DNA from: Pseudomonadota bacterium
Lineage (GTDB): Bacteria; Bdellovibrionota_C; UBA2361; OMII01
DNA length: 64,000 bases
Reading direction: 5' to 3'
Assembly (NCBI GenBank): GCA_026390555.1
Contig: JAPLFS010000074.1
Location: forward strand, 1 to 64,000
Positions within the stretch are counted from its first letter, which is position 1. Each line of letters starts with the position of its first letter. Both the position numbers and the translations under genes were made by a program. Positions 1-8,267 of this stretch are shown here, in pieces. Under the pieces are notes generated by a model. It worked only from the letters and a program-made list of their open reading frames with translations. It was not told where the DNA came from and made no database searches.

Positions 1-111
1 GAACCGATTAATAGAAGATATGTTTTGTCATGAAAAGCTCGAAGTCTATCAAAAGTCGGTTGAATTACTGAATAGGTTATTAGTGTTATTCGCCTCCTCC
101 TGAACGGAAAC
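1..111 (+). pseudogene. Remnant of a four-helix-bundle (S23/IVS-type) protein gene inside the repeat
   Basis: One frame reads RLIEDMFCHEKLEVYQKSVE, then LLNRLLVLF, and stops at TGA near 109-111. The HEKLEVYQKSVEL stretch resembles the first helix of the four-helix-bundle family encoded in 23S rRNA intervening sequences. Only about 30 residues are present, against roughly 110-120 in whole members, so this is a fragment. The copy at 43.8-44.2 kb has CGA where this copy has TGA and reads on for longer, but without resembling the rest of the family. The family assignment rests on one short motif and is tentative. Confidence 0.45.
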
Positions 112-303
112 AGCGATATTGTCAACCAGTTGCGCCTCGCCTCCACCTCCATTTGGCGGCCATGCTGTCAAAGCTGGTTTTTAAGGGTTAACCGGTATCG
201 GAGCGGGAGCAGGTAACGGGAAGCGGTTCACGTTCCCGCGCAGGGGTTTTCCATCTAATGTACCCACACTTATCGGTGAGGAACCGGAAAAACTCGCGAG
301 ATC
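1..303 (-). repeat. Dispersed repeat element, copy A (cut by the window edge)
   Basis: Positions about 181-284 are the reverse complement of a roughly 100-bp repeat found again at 3535-3638, 43788-43893, 44091-44184 and 60247-60347. Its core contains a short hairpin, CGGGAA and TTCCCG separated by ten bases. Positions 1-180 match the interior of the complete element at 43788-44184, so this copy is the left half of the same composite seen in reverse, with its other end beyond the window. Similarity to the 44.2-kb copy continues to about 303. The repeat end encodes the last residues and the TAA stop of the next gene. Confidence 0.85.
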
Positions 304-1487
304 TCTCTCTGTACCTCACTAAGTAGCCCGCCGATCTCTGCACTGCTCTTAGCATTGAGCAGTCGCTCAAGTGCTTCAGGTCTAAAGACTACGTTAAGTT
401 CGCGCTGAAAAGAGACAGTGCCCCTGGCCCCACTATCAAAACCACCCAACTTAACAACGACGTTACGTTGATTAGTTACCAGCCCCTCATTATCGCGAAG
501 ATAAGAGACCCTAAGGGTCGTCGGGACATCGGATATACTCCTGTATTCACCCTGCATTATTGAGATATCTATACCACTATTAAACTCCGTTACAGGCGAA
601 ATAGCGTTCGAACGCTCTAGTAGCCCTGCAATTCTATCTCCCTCCGTGATTTGCTCATACCCGTTTATATTATGGAACTCATATAGGTAGTTTAAGATAG
701 GCCCAAATGTTTCAGGCTCTGGGTAGCGACCGCTTTCGGCATCATAGCCTAGTCTTGCGTTAAATCTCTCTAGCTCTACAGCACCAAAGGCCAAACGAAA
801 ATCCTCACTAGTCGTTGCAAATTTTCTCTCAAAATCATCACGATCCTCCTGAGATATATCCCTATATCCAGTGGTACTTAGCATCGCGTTTAGATATGTT
901 TGCATGCATACCTTCGAGCTATAAGGGCTAAGCCCATCTGCGGAATAGTTTGGGATAGCACAACAAAGTTTGTCTATATATCGCCGCATCTCTGCAGGTA
1001 GCAGCATTCCACCATGATCCCGATGCATCTTCCAACTATCGTTTTTAGCCTGATATACCGGCAGTTTCGCGACCAGTGCCACCGCAATCTCAGAACGGAG
1101 TTGATAAATTGGCTGTGCTATATTTAAGCCCGCACCGTTTTTATAAAGAACTCTAAATTGCTCCGCAATTTCAGGATTATATGAGACGATTGCGTTTTTT
1201 ATATTTACACCAGAAATATCTGGCAAAATTTCAATCCTGTATCCACGACTAAGTGGCAGCTCAGGATCTATCCTGCCGTGCACCCGCACCTGCGCTCCTT
1301 TCTGGAGCCCCTGGCTGTTAATCGAAGCTTCTATATATTTAAATACAGCTACTGGAAACTCACTCGCGGTACGTGGCGCAAAGCTCAGTTGATCCAGCCA
1401 GCTCCCCCTTACCTCGCCCTGCTGGCCTTTCTGCTCGGCTGAGTTGCCAAATGAAATAAATTTTTGCAAATTTTGCCAGAGGCTCAT
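270..1487 (-). CDS. Uncharacterised 405-residue protein
   Basis: I do not recognise a family. The protein has no signal peptide or membrane segment and is a mixed soluble sequence with two close Cys at CCAIPNYS (about residue 180) and polar, aromatic-containing stretches. The start at 1487 gives MSLWQNLQKF; no strong ribosome site is obvious. The last residues (about ISRVFPVPHR) and the TAA stop are encoded by the end of the dispersed repeat, so the original C-terminus may have been replaced or shortened. It stands alone, with 135 bp separating it from the glycosyltransferase gene upstream on the same strand. Confidence 0.6.
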   Translation of the reverse strand: MSLWQNLQKFISFGNSAEQKGQQGEVRGSWLDQLSFAPRTASEFPVAVFKYIEASINSQGLQKGAQVRVHGRIDPELPLSRGYRIEILPDISGVNIKNAIVSYNPEIAEQFRVLYKNGAGLNIAQPIYQLRSEIAVALVAKLPVYQAKNDSWKMHRDHGGMLLPAEMRRYIDKLCCAIPNYSADGLSPYSSKVCMQTYLNAMLSTTGYRDISQEDRDDFERKFATTSEDFRLAFGAVELERFNARLGYDAESGRYPEPETFGPILNYLYEFHNINGYEQITEGDRIAGLLERSNAISPVTEFNSGIDISIMQGEYRSISDVPTTLRVSYLRDNEGLVTNQRNVVVKLGGFDSGARGTVSFQRELNVVFRPEALERLLNAKSSAEIGGLLSEVQREISRVFPVPHR

Positions 1488-1622
1488 ATATTTTATAGGG
1501 TCAAACTACTATAGCAGCTAATTATATCAGATATTTCTACTGTGTGTCCTAGCTATTATGGCCCCTTCCTCTGCTCCCGTTACCTAAGAGATCTTAACTG
1601 TCTATAATCACCCTATATTATA

Positions 1623-3425
1623 TTATATGGGCCGCAACGACGCTTCCTGCCACTCGGCTCCAATCACCCCATTCTGAAGTGCCGCGGCGTTGCAGGTAAA
1701 TACCACCACCTCCATAACTCCATCACGATTAAGTGCATGCATGGTCTCCTGCAAGCTCGCCAGCTCCCTTATCACACCCGGCAAGTGCGGCATAAAGTTA
1801 ATGAACCACTCACGCCTAGCAACGTACACTACGCTTGGATCACATGCAGCTAGACCGGTAGCGGCGGAAAGGATAGTCACCGGCTTGTGCAGATAGAACA
1901 GAATCGGATCAAAGTACTCATCATATTGGTCCTTTATAAAGGAGATCGTTTGCTGCTCATTAGCAAGAAGGCGAATTTTCTCCCCCATAGATTCAAAGCC
2001 CTTAAGCTTTGATTTTACAACGGAGCCAAAGGAGATAGTCGTAGTGAGAATCACCGTCATCAAGATCCAAACGCTAGCGTAGCGCATCTGTGGAGCTTTA
2101 TTTCTAAGCACAACTGCGCTCGTGGCTGCCAGTGTCATAACTACAGCAAGGCGCATGACGCTGCTCTTAACTTCGAATTTTAGTAGATCCTCCAGTGGAT
2201 GCGAGCTCCAGTCGCCGTACCAAGCGCCGCAGGTTGCGATAAGTAGTAAGAGAACTGTTACTATCAGCCCCCTCTCAGCCTGGCGCGCCCCGCTCCAAAT
2301 CAGTTGCGGCAGGCGTGCGCCACTCCGCTCCATAGACTGCGAAAAAATAAGTGCAACCTGAATAGCTACTAGGGGTAGCAGTGGCAGCATGTACGAATGG
2401 CGTTTACCTGAGGAGAGCGAGAAAAATATCACCCCTGCTAAAAGCGCTACGAAAGGAGCCGTAGCAAATCTGGCAGCCGTATAAGGATATGATACGGTCT
2501 TAAATCGCCGCTGAACTGCAAACAATCCCAACACCATCAGAGCTCCCCATGGAAAGGTAGTTCTTAATAGGGATGGAATATAGAAAAACCAGCCCTTTGT
2601 ATTTACCCGAGATCCTCCGATAAAGCGCTGCACATTTTCAAAGAGAAGCTGCCTCTCAATAAAACCCTCTCCACCGCGCATGCAGGCGGCGCTGTACCAG
2701 GCGATCGGTGCGAGGAATGCTAGCCAGCCAAGGCTTGGACGCAAGAGCTCCCTAATAACAACTCGCCACCCTGTTAACCTTAAACCAACTGCACCGACCA
2801 ATAGGATCGGAAGCGCTATACCGAGCGGCCCCCTAGCCAGAACACCCCCCGCACAAAAGACCCAAAAGAGGGCCCGATTTTGCCAGGTAATTCCGTAGTC
2901 AGCGGCCCAATCCCTGGAATTACTCCACAGTAACGACGCTATGGCTCCCCAGACACAGAACGAAAAACTCATATCAACCATGGCCTGGTTAGCCAGTTGA
3001 TGAAATCCATAGGTCAGGGAGAGTATCGCCGCTGCTAGCAGTGCGACCCGCTTACAGTGCACCTCACTCTCTGCCGTACGACTTAAGCATGCAAGGCGAT
3101 AGGCGCTCAGCGCGCAACAGACGAGCACACCCACAGCAAAAAGATGTGAGGGCAGCCGCACGCTAAACTCACTTACTCCGCCAAGCAAGATACTGAGCAG
3201 CGCTGCAACCCAGTGAAAGAGCGGAGGCTTTGATGGAATGATTCCGTTTCTAAGGGGCAGTATCCACTCCCCTTCTCGTAGGATCGTCTCAACGACCTGC
3301 GCCTCGCGCGCCTCTGTGCTGCCACCAATCGCCGCCAACCCGAGAAACGTAATCTGCAGGATCGAATAGAGCAGCACCGCGCCACATAATGCTCTCCGTG
3401 GGAATGGGTAACTACCTAGTTGCAT
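1623..3425 (-). CDS. GT-C membrane glycosyltransferase, GT39/ArnT-like
   Basis: A 600-residue polytopic protein of the dolichyl-phosphate-mannose / ArnT (GT39/GT83) type. These enzymes move a sugar from a polyprenyl-phosphate carrier to protein or lipid A on the periplasmic side. The first loop after the N-terminal helix has the family pattern GGSTEAREAQVVETILREGE, with acidic residues where the catalytic Asp/Glu normally lies, followed by a PSKPPLFHW stretch typical of the family. About ten hydrophobic segments follow, then a soluble C-terminal domain of some 150 residues. Its nearest gene, upstream on the same strand across a repeat, encodes a Thr-Pro repeat protein, a plausible but unproven acceptor. 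Sugar and acceptor cannot be read from the sequence. Confidence 0.8.
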   Translation of the reverse strand: MQLGSYPFPRRALCGAVLLYSILQITFLGLAAIGGSTEAREAQVVETILREGEWILPLRNGIIPSKPPLFHWVAALLSILLGGVSEFSVRLPSHLFAVGVLVCCALSAYRLACLSRTAESEVHCKRVALLAAAILSLTYGFHQLANQAMVDMSFSFCVWGAIASLLWSNSRDWAADYGITWQNRALFWVFCAGGVLARGPLGIALPILLVGAVGLRLTGWRVVIRELLRPSLGWLAFLAPIAWYSAACMRGGEGFIERQLLFENVQRFIGGSRVNTKGWFFYIPSLLRTTFPWGALMVLGLFAVQRRFKTVSYPYTAARFATAPFVALLAGVIFFSLSSGKRHSYMLPLLPLVAIQVALIFSQSMERSGARLPQLIWSGARQAERGLIVTVLLLLIATCGAWYGDWSSHPLEDLLKFEVKSSVMRLAVVMTLAATSAVVLRNKAPQMRYASVWILMTVILTTTISFGSVVKSKLKGFESMGEKIRLLANEQQTISFIKDQYDEYFDPILFYLHKPVTILSAATGLAACDPSVVYVARREWFINFMPHLPGVIRELASLQETMHALNRDGVMEVVVFTCNAAALQNGVIGAEWQEASLRPI

Positions 3426-3534
3426 AGAAAACGGATCTCTTAAATCGCGACATTAAACTACGGTGACCAGTTACGAGATTATTATAGTTATCAAAGTTCG
3501 GCTATCTTGTAACTATTCACACCAGTATAAACGG

Positions 3535-3672
3535 CTCCTCACCGATAATTGTGGGTACATTAGATGGAAAACCCCTGCGCGGGAACGTGAACCGCTTCCC
3601 GTTACCTGCTCCCGCTCCGATACCGGTTAACCCTTAAAAACTGTTCCTCACCGATAAGTGTGGGTTCATTTG
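3535..3672 (+). repeat. Dispersed repeat, copy B, with a partial second copy in tandem
   Basis: Positions 3535-3638 hold a full-length copy in forward orientation, from CTCACCGATAA to GGTTAACCC. After TTAAAAACTG the start of the repeat appears again at about 3643-3672 (CCTCACCGATAAGTGTGGG) and then fades. There is no four-helix remnant here, so this is a solo copy plus a truncated tandem copy. It fills part of the 411-bp gap (3426-3836) between the glycosyltransferase and the Thr-Pro protein; in the rest of that gap I see no gene. Confidence 0.85.
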
Positions 3673-3836
3673 CTGGTGGCACCCATCCTATTCACGCGTG
3701 ATCCAAATAGATGCCTCCGAGACCCGCACCCCCGATCAGGGAACGTCAAGAAGGGTGTTTCTTTGGGACCGATAACAAGATCTAATCCTCGTAACCACAG
3801 ATCCGTCTTACACTGTGGTAAATAGTTGCGATCATT

Positions 3837-6644
3837 CTATGGGCAGACATCTGCCTCAACACCATTACCAAACCGCACCCGCAGGCATTGATTTCCGTAA
3901 CAGGTGATTACCTGTACTCCACCAGTATAAGACGGATCTGTTGCGTAGAAGCTTTTTCTCGTAACTATAGAACCACCAGCACCAGCACTGTAGACAATCA
4001 CGTGCGGGCCTCCACCGGGGCCCGCGCCAGTAACGATGTCTGCGAGGCCATCGCCGTCAAAGTGACAGTGTCCCACATAGATGTCGCCTGTCCAGCCTGA
4101 ATACGGGTAAAAGGAGTAGCTGCCTGAGGGCCCCATTCCTCCATAGATATAGGAGGTCCCCGAGGCCGGATTGACTGCAGTAATACCTGTGAAGTACCAG
4201 CCCGTAAACGATGCCGTGACGCTTCTGCTCTGGCTCATGGTAACGGTGCAGGTTCCTACTCCGCTGCACTCCCCGGACCATCCGTTGAATGAGTACCCGA
4301 AGGATGGTGAAGCGCTCATGGTTATGGTGCTTCCTGTGGCATAGGAGCCGCTACCATAGTTTACTGTTCCGCCCGCACCCACATTAACCGTTAAATAGTA
4401 AGAGCTGGGCGTGTAGGTCGGTGATGGCGTAAATGTGTACGTTGGGGTTGGAGTTGGCGTATTAGTTGAAGTTGGGGTTCTAGTTGGAGTAGTGGTAGGC
4501 GTGTTAGTTGGTGTGAGAGTTGGGGTAATAGTTGGAGTATTAGTCGGAGTGTTGGTTGAGGTACTCGTTGGAGTTATCGTAGGTGTTCTCGTTGGAGTAT
4601 TAGTAGGGGTGCTTGTTGGCGTAACTGTTGGTGTGTGAGTTGGGGTAATAGTTGGCGTATTGGTAGGTGTAGCGGTTGGTGTATTAGTTGAGGTTGGGGT
4701 TGCAGTAGGTGTGTTAGTTGGAGTCTGAGTTGGGGTATTAGTTGGAGTATTTGTAGGTGTATTAGTTGGAGTTCGAGTTGGTGTGTTAGTTGGCGTATTG
4801 GTAGGTGTAGCGGTTGGTGTATTAGTTGGAGTCGTCGTAGGTGTTCTCGTTGGAGTATTAGTAGGGGTGCTTGTTGGCGTAACTGTTGGTGTATGAGTTG
4901 GGGTAATAGTTGGCGTATTGGTCGAAGTACTGGTTGGTGTGTTGGTAGGTGTCTCGGTTGGTGTATTAGTAGGCGTATTAGTTGGAGTGTTGGTCGGAGT
5001 GTTAGTTGGTGTATTTGTTGGAGTATTGGTTGGGGTGTTAGTTGGAGTATCTGTTGGTGTATCGGTTGGAGTATTAGTTGGTGTGTCAGTTGGTGTATCT
5101 GTTGGCGTATTGGTAGGTGTGTTTATTGGCGTATTAGTTGGTGTGTTTGTTGGCGTATTAGTTGGAGTGTCTGTTGGCGTATTGGTTGGAGTATTAGTTG
5201 GGGTATCTGTTGGTGTGTCAGTTGGCGTGTCTGTTGGCGTGTTGGTTGGGGTGTTAGTTGGCGTATCGGTCGGTGTGTTGGTTGGAGTATTAGTTGGGGT
5301 ATCTGTTGGTGTATCTGTTGGCGTGTCTGTTGGAGTATTAGTTGGTGTGTTGATTGGAGTATCTGTTGGTGTGTTGGTAGGTGTGTCTGTTGGTGTATCT
5401 GTTGGAGTATTAGTAGGTGTGTTAGTTGGAGTATTGGTCGGCGTATCAGTTGGCGTTATTGTTGGTGTGTGAGTTGGGGTAATAGTTGGCGTATCGGTCG
5501 GAGTACTGGTTGGTGTGTTGGTTAATGTATTCGTTGGAGTCGTCGTGGGTGTTATCGTAGAAGTATCAGTAGGAGTGCTTGTTGGTGTTATTGTTGATGT
5601 GTGAGTTGAGGTAATAGTTGGCGTATTAGTCGAAGTATTGGTTGGTGTGTTGGTTAATGTATTCGTTGGAGTCGTCGTAGGTGTTATCGTTGGAGTATCA
5701 GTAGGGGTGCTTATAGGTGTATTGGTCAGGGTGCTTGTAGGTGTTTGAGTTGGAGTAGCGGTTGAGGTGTTAGTTGGCGTTATTGTTGGTGTGTGAGTTG
5801 GGGTAAGAGCTGGCGTATAGGTCGGAGTACTGGTTGGGGTGTTGGTTGATGTATTCGTTGGAGTCGTCGTGGGTGTTATCGTAGAAGTATCAGTAGGAGT
5901 GCTTGTTGGTGTTATTGTTGGTGTGTGAGTTGAAGTTGGTGTTATTGTTTGAGTTGGAGTAGCGGTTAGAGTGTTAGTTGGTGTGTCGGTTGGGGTTGGC
6001 GGCTGGATCGAGTCCTCGACCCCGAGGAAATACCCATCGTACGACGCCTTGGCTAAGATCTTTTGCCGTATTGATTTACGAATAGCCTTAGCGGTCTCGG
6101 GATAGCCGCCCATCCTGGCTCCTTTTATCGCGTACGCTTCAAAACGGAGTTGGTGAATTTCTCCTAGCATCGGGCAGAGACCACTGTAGCCCGTGACCCC
6201 CAGGTCGTTAAGCTTTTGATAAAAAGAGGCGCTGTTCATGGGAGCACCCTTGGGGAGGCCCTGAGGAAAGCCTTTCTTGAAGTACCGACTCCGTTTACTG
6301 GCGACCACAAACCAATGCACCATGTCAGTGGTCACATTATGGGCGAGAATGGCAACATGAGTAGTGCCTATGGGAATAGCTTTCCAGCTAAGTGGGGGTG
6401 AGAGCCCCTCGCCGGTCCCCTTCTGCCCGTTGGTCGAGCAGGAGTTTAGGATGGGGATCATGCCACCCTTGGAAAAAGCCACCGAGGAGACCGAAAATTT
6501 GTTCTTCTTTACCGCAACCGTCAGCGCAGGCACACGCCCATCAGACCCCGGCATGCCGTCAGCAATGAGCACCAGCTGCCAGCTTAACACTAGCAGCAGT
6601 ATGCTGAATAATTTTAGTAGCAATTTCATAGCAAAGTATTTCAT
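3837..6644 (-). CDS. Secreted Thr-Pro repeat protein: PEBP-like head, repeat stalk, InlB-B-type and FG-GAP-like tail
   Basis: 935 residues. Residues 1-29 form a signal peptide or anchor. Residues about 50-210 resemble the YbhB/YbcL phosphatidylethanolamine-binding (PEBP) fold: [30 protein letters not shown] and [20 protein letters not shown]. The usual DPDAP ligand loop is replaced by HNVTTD and the normal HR by HQ, so ligand binding may be lost. Residues about 215-746 are an almost perfect [11 protein letters not shown] array. Residues about 747-815 ([21 protein letters not shown]) look like a divergent InlB B-repeat. The tail has a [20 protein letters not shown] motif like FG-GAP/VCBS proteins, with several Cys. 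I infer a surface or secreted protein whose stalk could be glycosylated. Its function is unknown. Confidence 0.8.
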   Translation of the reverse strand: MKYFAMKLLLKLFSILLLVLSWQLVLIADGMPGSDGRVPALTVAVKKNKFSVSSVAFSKGGMIPILNSCSTNGQKGTGEGLSPPLSWKAIPIGTTHVAILAHNVTTDMVHWFVVASKRSRYFKKGFPQGLPKGAPMNSASFYQKLNDLGVTGYSGLCPMLGEIHQLRFEAYAIKGARMGGYPETAKAIRKSIRQKILAKASYDGYFLGVEDSIQPPTPTDTPTNTLTATPTQTITPTSTHTPTITPTSTPTDTSTITPTTTPTNTSTNTPTSTPTYTPALTPTHTPTITPTNTSTATPTQTPTSTLTNTPISTPTDTPTITPTTTPTNTLTNTPTNTSTNTPTITSTHTSTITPTSTPTDTSTITPTTTPTNTLTNTPTSTPTDTPTITPTHTPTITPTDTPTNTPTNTPTNTPTDTPTDTPTNTPTDTPINTPTNTPTDTPTDTPTDTPTNTPTNTPTDTPTNTPTNTPTDTPTDTPTDTPTNTPTNTPTDTPTNTPTNTPTNTPINTPTNTPTDTPTDTPTNTPTDTPTDTPTNTPTNTPTNTPTNTPTNTPTNTPTNTPTETPTNTPTSTSTNTPTITPTHTPTVTPTSTPTNTPTRTPTTTPTNTPTATPTNTPTNTPTRTPTNTPTNTPTNTPTQTPTNTPTATPTSTNTPTATPTNTPTITPTHTPTVTPTSTPTNTPTRTPTITPTSTSTNTPTNTPTITPTLTPTNTPTTTPTRTPTSTNTPTPTPTYTFTPSPTYTPSSYYLTVNVGAGGTVNYGSGSYATGSTITMSASPSFGYSFNGWSGECSGVGTCTVTMSQSRSVTASFTGWYFTGITAVNPASGTSYIYGGMGPSGSYSFYPYSGWTGDIYVGHCHFDGDGLADIVTGAGPGGGPHVIVYSAGAGGSIVTRKSFYATDPSYTGGVQVITCYGNQCLRVRFGNGVEADVCP
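4405..6002 (-). repeat. Minisatellite coding for the TPT array
   Basis: About 1.6 kb built from 6- and 12-bp units of the form ACN-CCN and ACN-AAY-ACN-CCN on the minus strand. Synonymous third positions vary, so the protein repeat is more regular than the DNA repeat. Some longer blocks recur, for example around 5470-5560 and 5800-5900, which suggests block duplication. The plus strand therefore holds long open frames of [11 protein letters not shown] type that are artefacts. Confidence 0.9.
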
Positions 6645-6923
6645 TGCTTCATGAGATTCCCCATTAACTAAATCGGCATAAAAACCTTAGACCTTGATAG
6701 CTCAGCGCTTAAAGGAGAAATTGCGCCATAATATTATGCGCTTAGCAGAGATATGCGGATTTATAGCAAAGGAACGCGGACACTGAGCATGCGTGGCAAG
6801 CTGCTGAGATAATGGGGTAATCGAGAGCTTTCTTGTAACTATTTACCAATAAGATGAGCGTCCCCGATTAGGAGACGTTAAGTTAACCAGCGACAAGATT
6901 ATGCTCGGGAAATAATGTGATAT

Positions 6924-7931
6924 TTAGAGAGATCCATCCCCATGCACCGTACGGCGATACCAAGAGAGCTCATACTCACTCCCCGCGATAAAGGCACAGC
7001 GATCATGAATACCCCCCGGAGTGATGCTTAAGATCTCCTGCGGCCCGTCGATCGCCACACCCCCCGCTTGCTCCATAATAAAGGCGAGCGGCATACACTC
7101 GTAGAGTAATCTTAGCCGCCCCTTTGGGCGCTTCTCATCGACCGGATAAAGAAAGATGCCACCCTTGCGCAGGGTGCGATCGAAGTCCGCCACAAGCGAG
7201 CCTACATAGCGACCGGAGTATGGCGTCTTAGATCCCTGATTTGATCGTTTAATCTCCTCTACGAACTGCCTGACCTCATGACTCCACAGATAGGTGTTGC
7301 CCTCATTAACGCTATAGATCGCGCCCCGTTTCGGAATCTTAATATCTTCCTCAGTTAGAACGAACTCTCCGATCGCTGGGTCTAAGGTAAATCCATGTAC
7401 CCCCGAACCGGTTGAATATACAAAGGAGGTCTTTGCTCCATATACAGAATAACCAGCCGCAACGATCTGGCTTCCCGGTTGACAGAAATCGTCGTGGCAG
7501 GCGGGCCTGGAAAGATCCTTCTTTTTAAAGATACAGAAGATCGTTCCTGTCGGAATGTTCGACCCGATATTCGAAGAGCCATCGATCGGATCAAACGCAA
7601 TAACGTACTTCCCCTCATCGTGCGAGGCCTGTGTCGTGATAACGGTGTCGCGCTCCTCTGAAACAAGAAGCCCAAAGTGGCGCGAGGATCCGAGCAGTTC
7701 AACCAACACCTCATCTGCCTCTTGATCAAGCAGCCGGGTCTCCTCGCCGTGCGAATTAATCTTACCTGTATACCCGTGCAACCCTTTGAAGCCAGCCGTA
7801 GCCACCATCTGGCTAATTAGCTTTACTCCAAGCGAGATCGAGACAAGCAGGTCTGAGAGCTCCCCAGTACTATCTGGATAGAGACCTCTCTTTGAGTGGA
7901 TAAAACGGCTTAACGTTTGGGTAGGAATCAT
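6924..7931 (-). CDS. fbp: Fructose-1,6-bisphosphatase, class I
   Basis: 335 residues, the usual length. The enzyme removes the 1-phosphate of fructose-1,6-bisphosphate in gluconeogenesis or the pentose phosphate cycle. The metal-binding signature FDPIDGSSNIGSNIPTGTIF is intact, preceded by LVSEERDTV. Later motifs (SGRYVGSLVADFDRTL, GGIFLYPVDEKRPKGRLRLLYECMPLAFIMEQAGG) match the class I family substrate and C-terminal regions. The gene stands alone, with about 280 bp before the Thr-Pro gene and 336 bp before the sensor kinase gene. The start ATG at 7931 gives MIPTQTLSRFIHSK, which fits family N-termini. Confidence 0.96.
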   Translation of the reverse strand: MIPTQTLSRFIHSKRGLYPDSTGELSDLLVSISLGVKLISQMVATAGFKGLHGYTGKINSHGEETRLLDQEADEVLVELLGSSRHFGLLVSEERDTVITTQASHDEGKYVIAFDPIDGSSNIGSNIPTGTIFCIFKKKDLSRPACHDDFCQPGSQIVAAGYSVYGAKTSFVYSTGSGVHGFTLDPAIGEFVLTEEDIKIPKRGAIYSVNEGNTYLWSHEVRQFVEEIKRSNQGSKTPYSGRYVGSLVADFDRTLRKGGIFLYPVDEKRPKGRLRLLYECMPLAFIMEQAGGVAIDGPQEILSITPGGIHDRCAFIAGSEYELSWYRRTVHGDGSL

Positions 7932-8267
7932 TTTGCGTCACCAAGCAGCATATGACGAACCGTAACGATCAATTACTCAATCGAGAGGTCAGATCTAGTT
8001 CTTGTCACGCCAAGATATAAAGAGCGTGTAATTACCTGCTGCTTAACGAGATCCGCATAAAAACTTACTGCGCGAGCGCAAAGCAGGTACGAGTTTCAGG
8101 AACTACTCAAGTTACGGATAGAACAACAGGTAACGGTCCATTAGGCGGCCGAAACGGTGAATGTGGCATTCAATCCCTATCCACCAAGTATAGCTTAGCA
8201 CTGCTATCAGCTCCAAATAGAAAAAAAAGATTCTGAAAAAGCGCTGGACTCTTAAGTGCTTGCGCGC
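7932..8267. other. Intergenic region without a recognised gene
   Basis: 336 bp between fbp and the end of the NtrY-like kinase gene. No convincing open frame, tRNA or terminator is seen. The fbp promoter should lie here, near 7940-8060, but no clear -35/-10 pair stands out. A short phrase (CCGCATAAAAACTTA near 8050) loosely resembles CGGCATAAAAACCTTA near 6673 upstream of the Thr-Pro gene; this could be chance. Confidence 0.5.

Noticed and set aside
4893-5525. Long plus-strand open frames of Trp/Cys/Gly or Val-Gly repeats over the first TPT array
   Set aside because: They are the complement of the ACN-CCN repeat in other frames; low complexity, no start context, and the minus-strand gene explains the DNA fully.
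4405-6002. CRISPR array
   Set aside because: The repeats are short, continuous and coding, without unique spacers.
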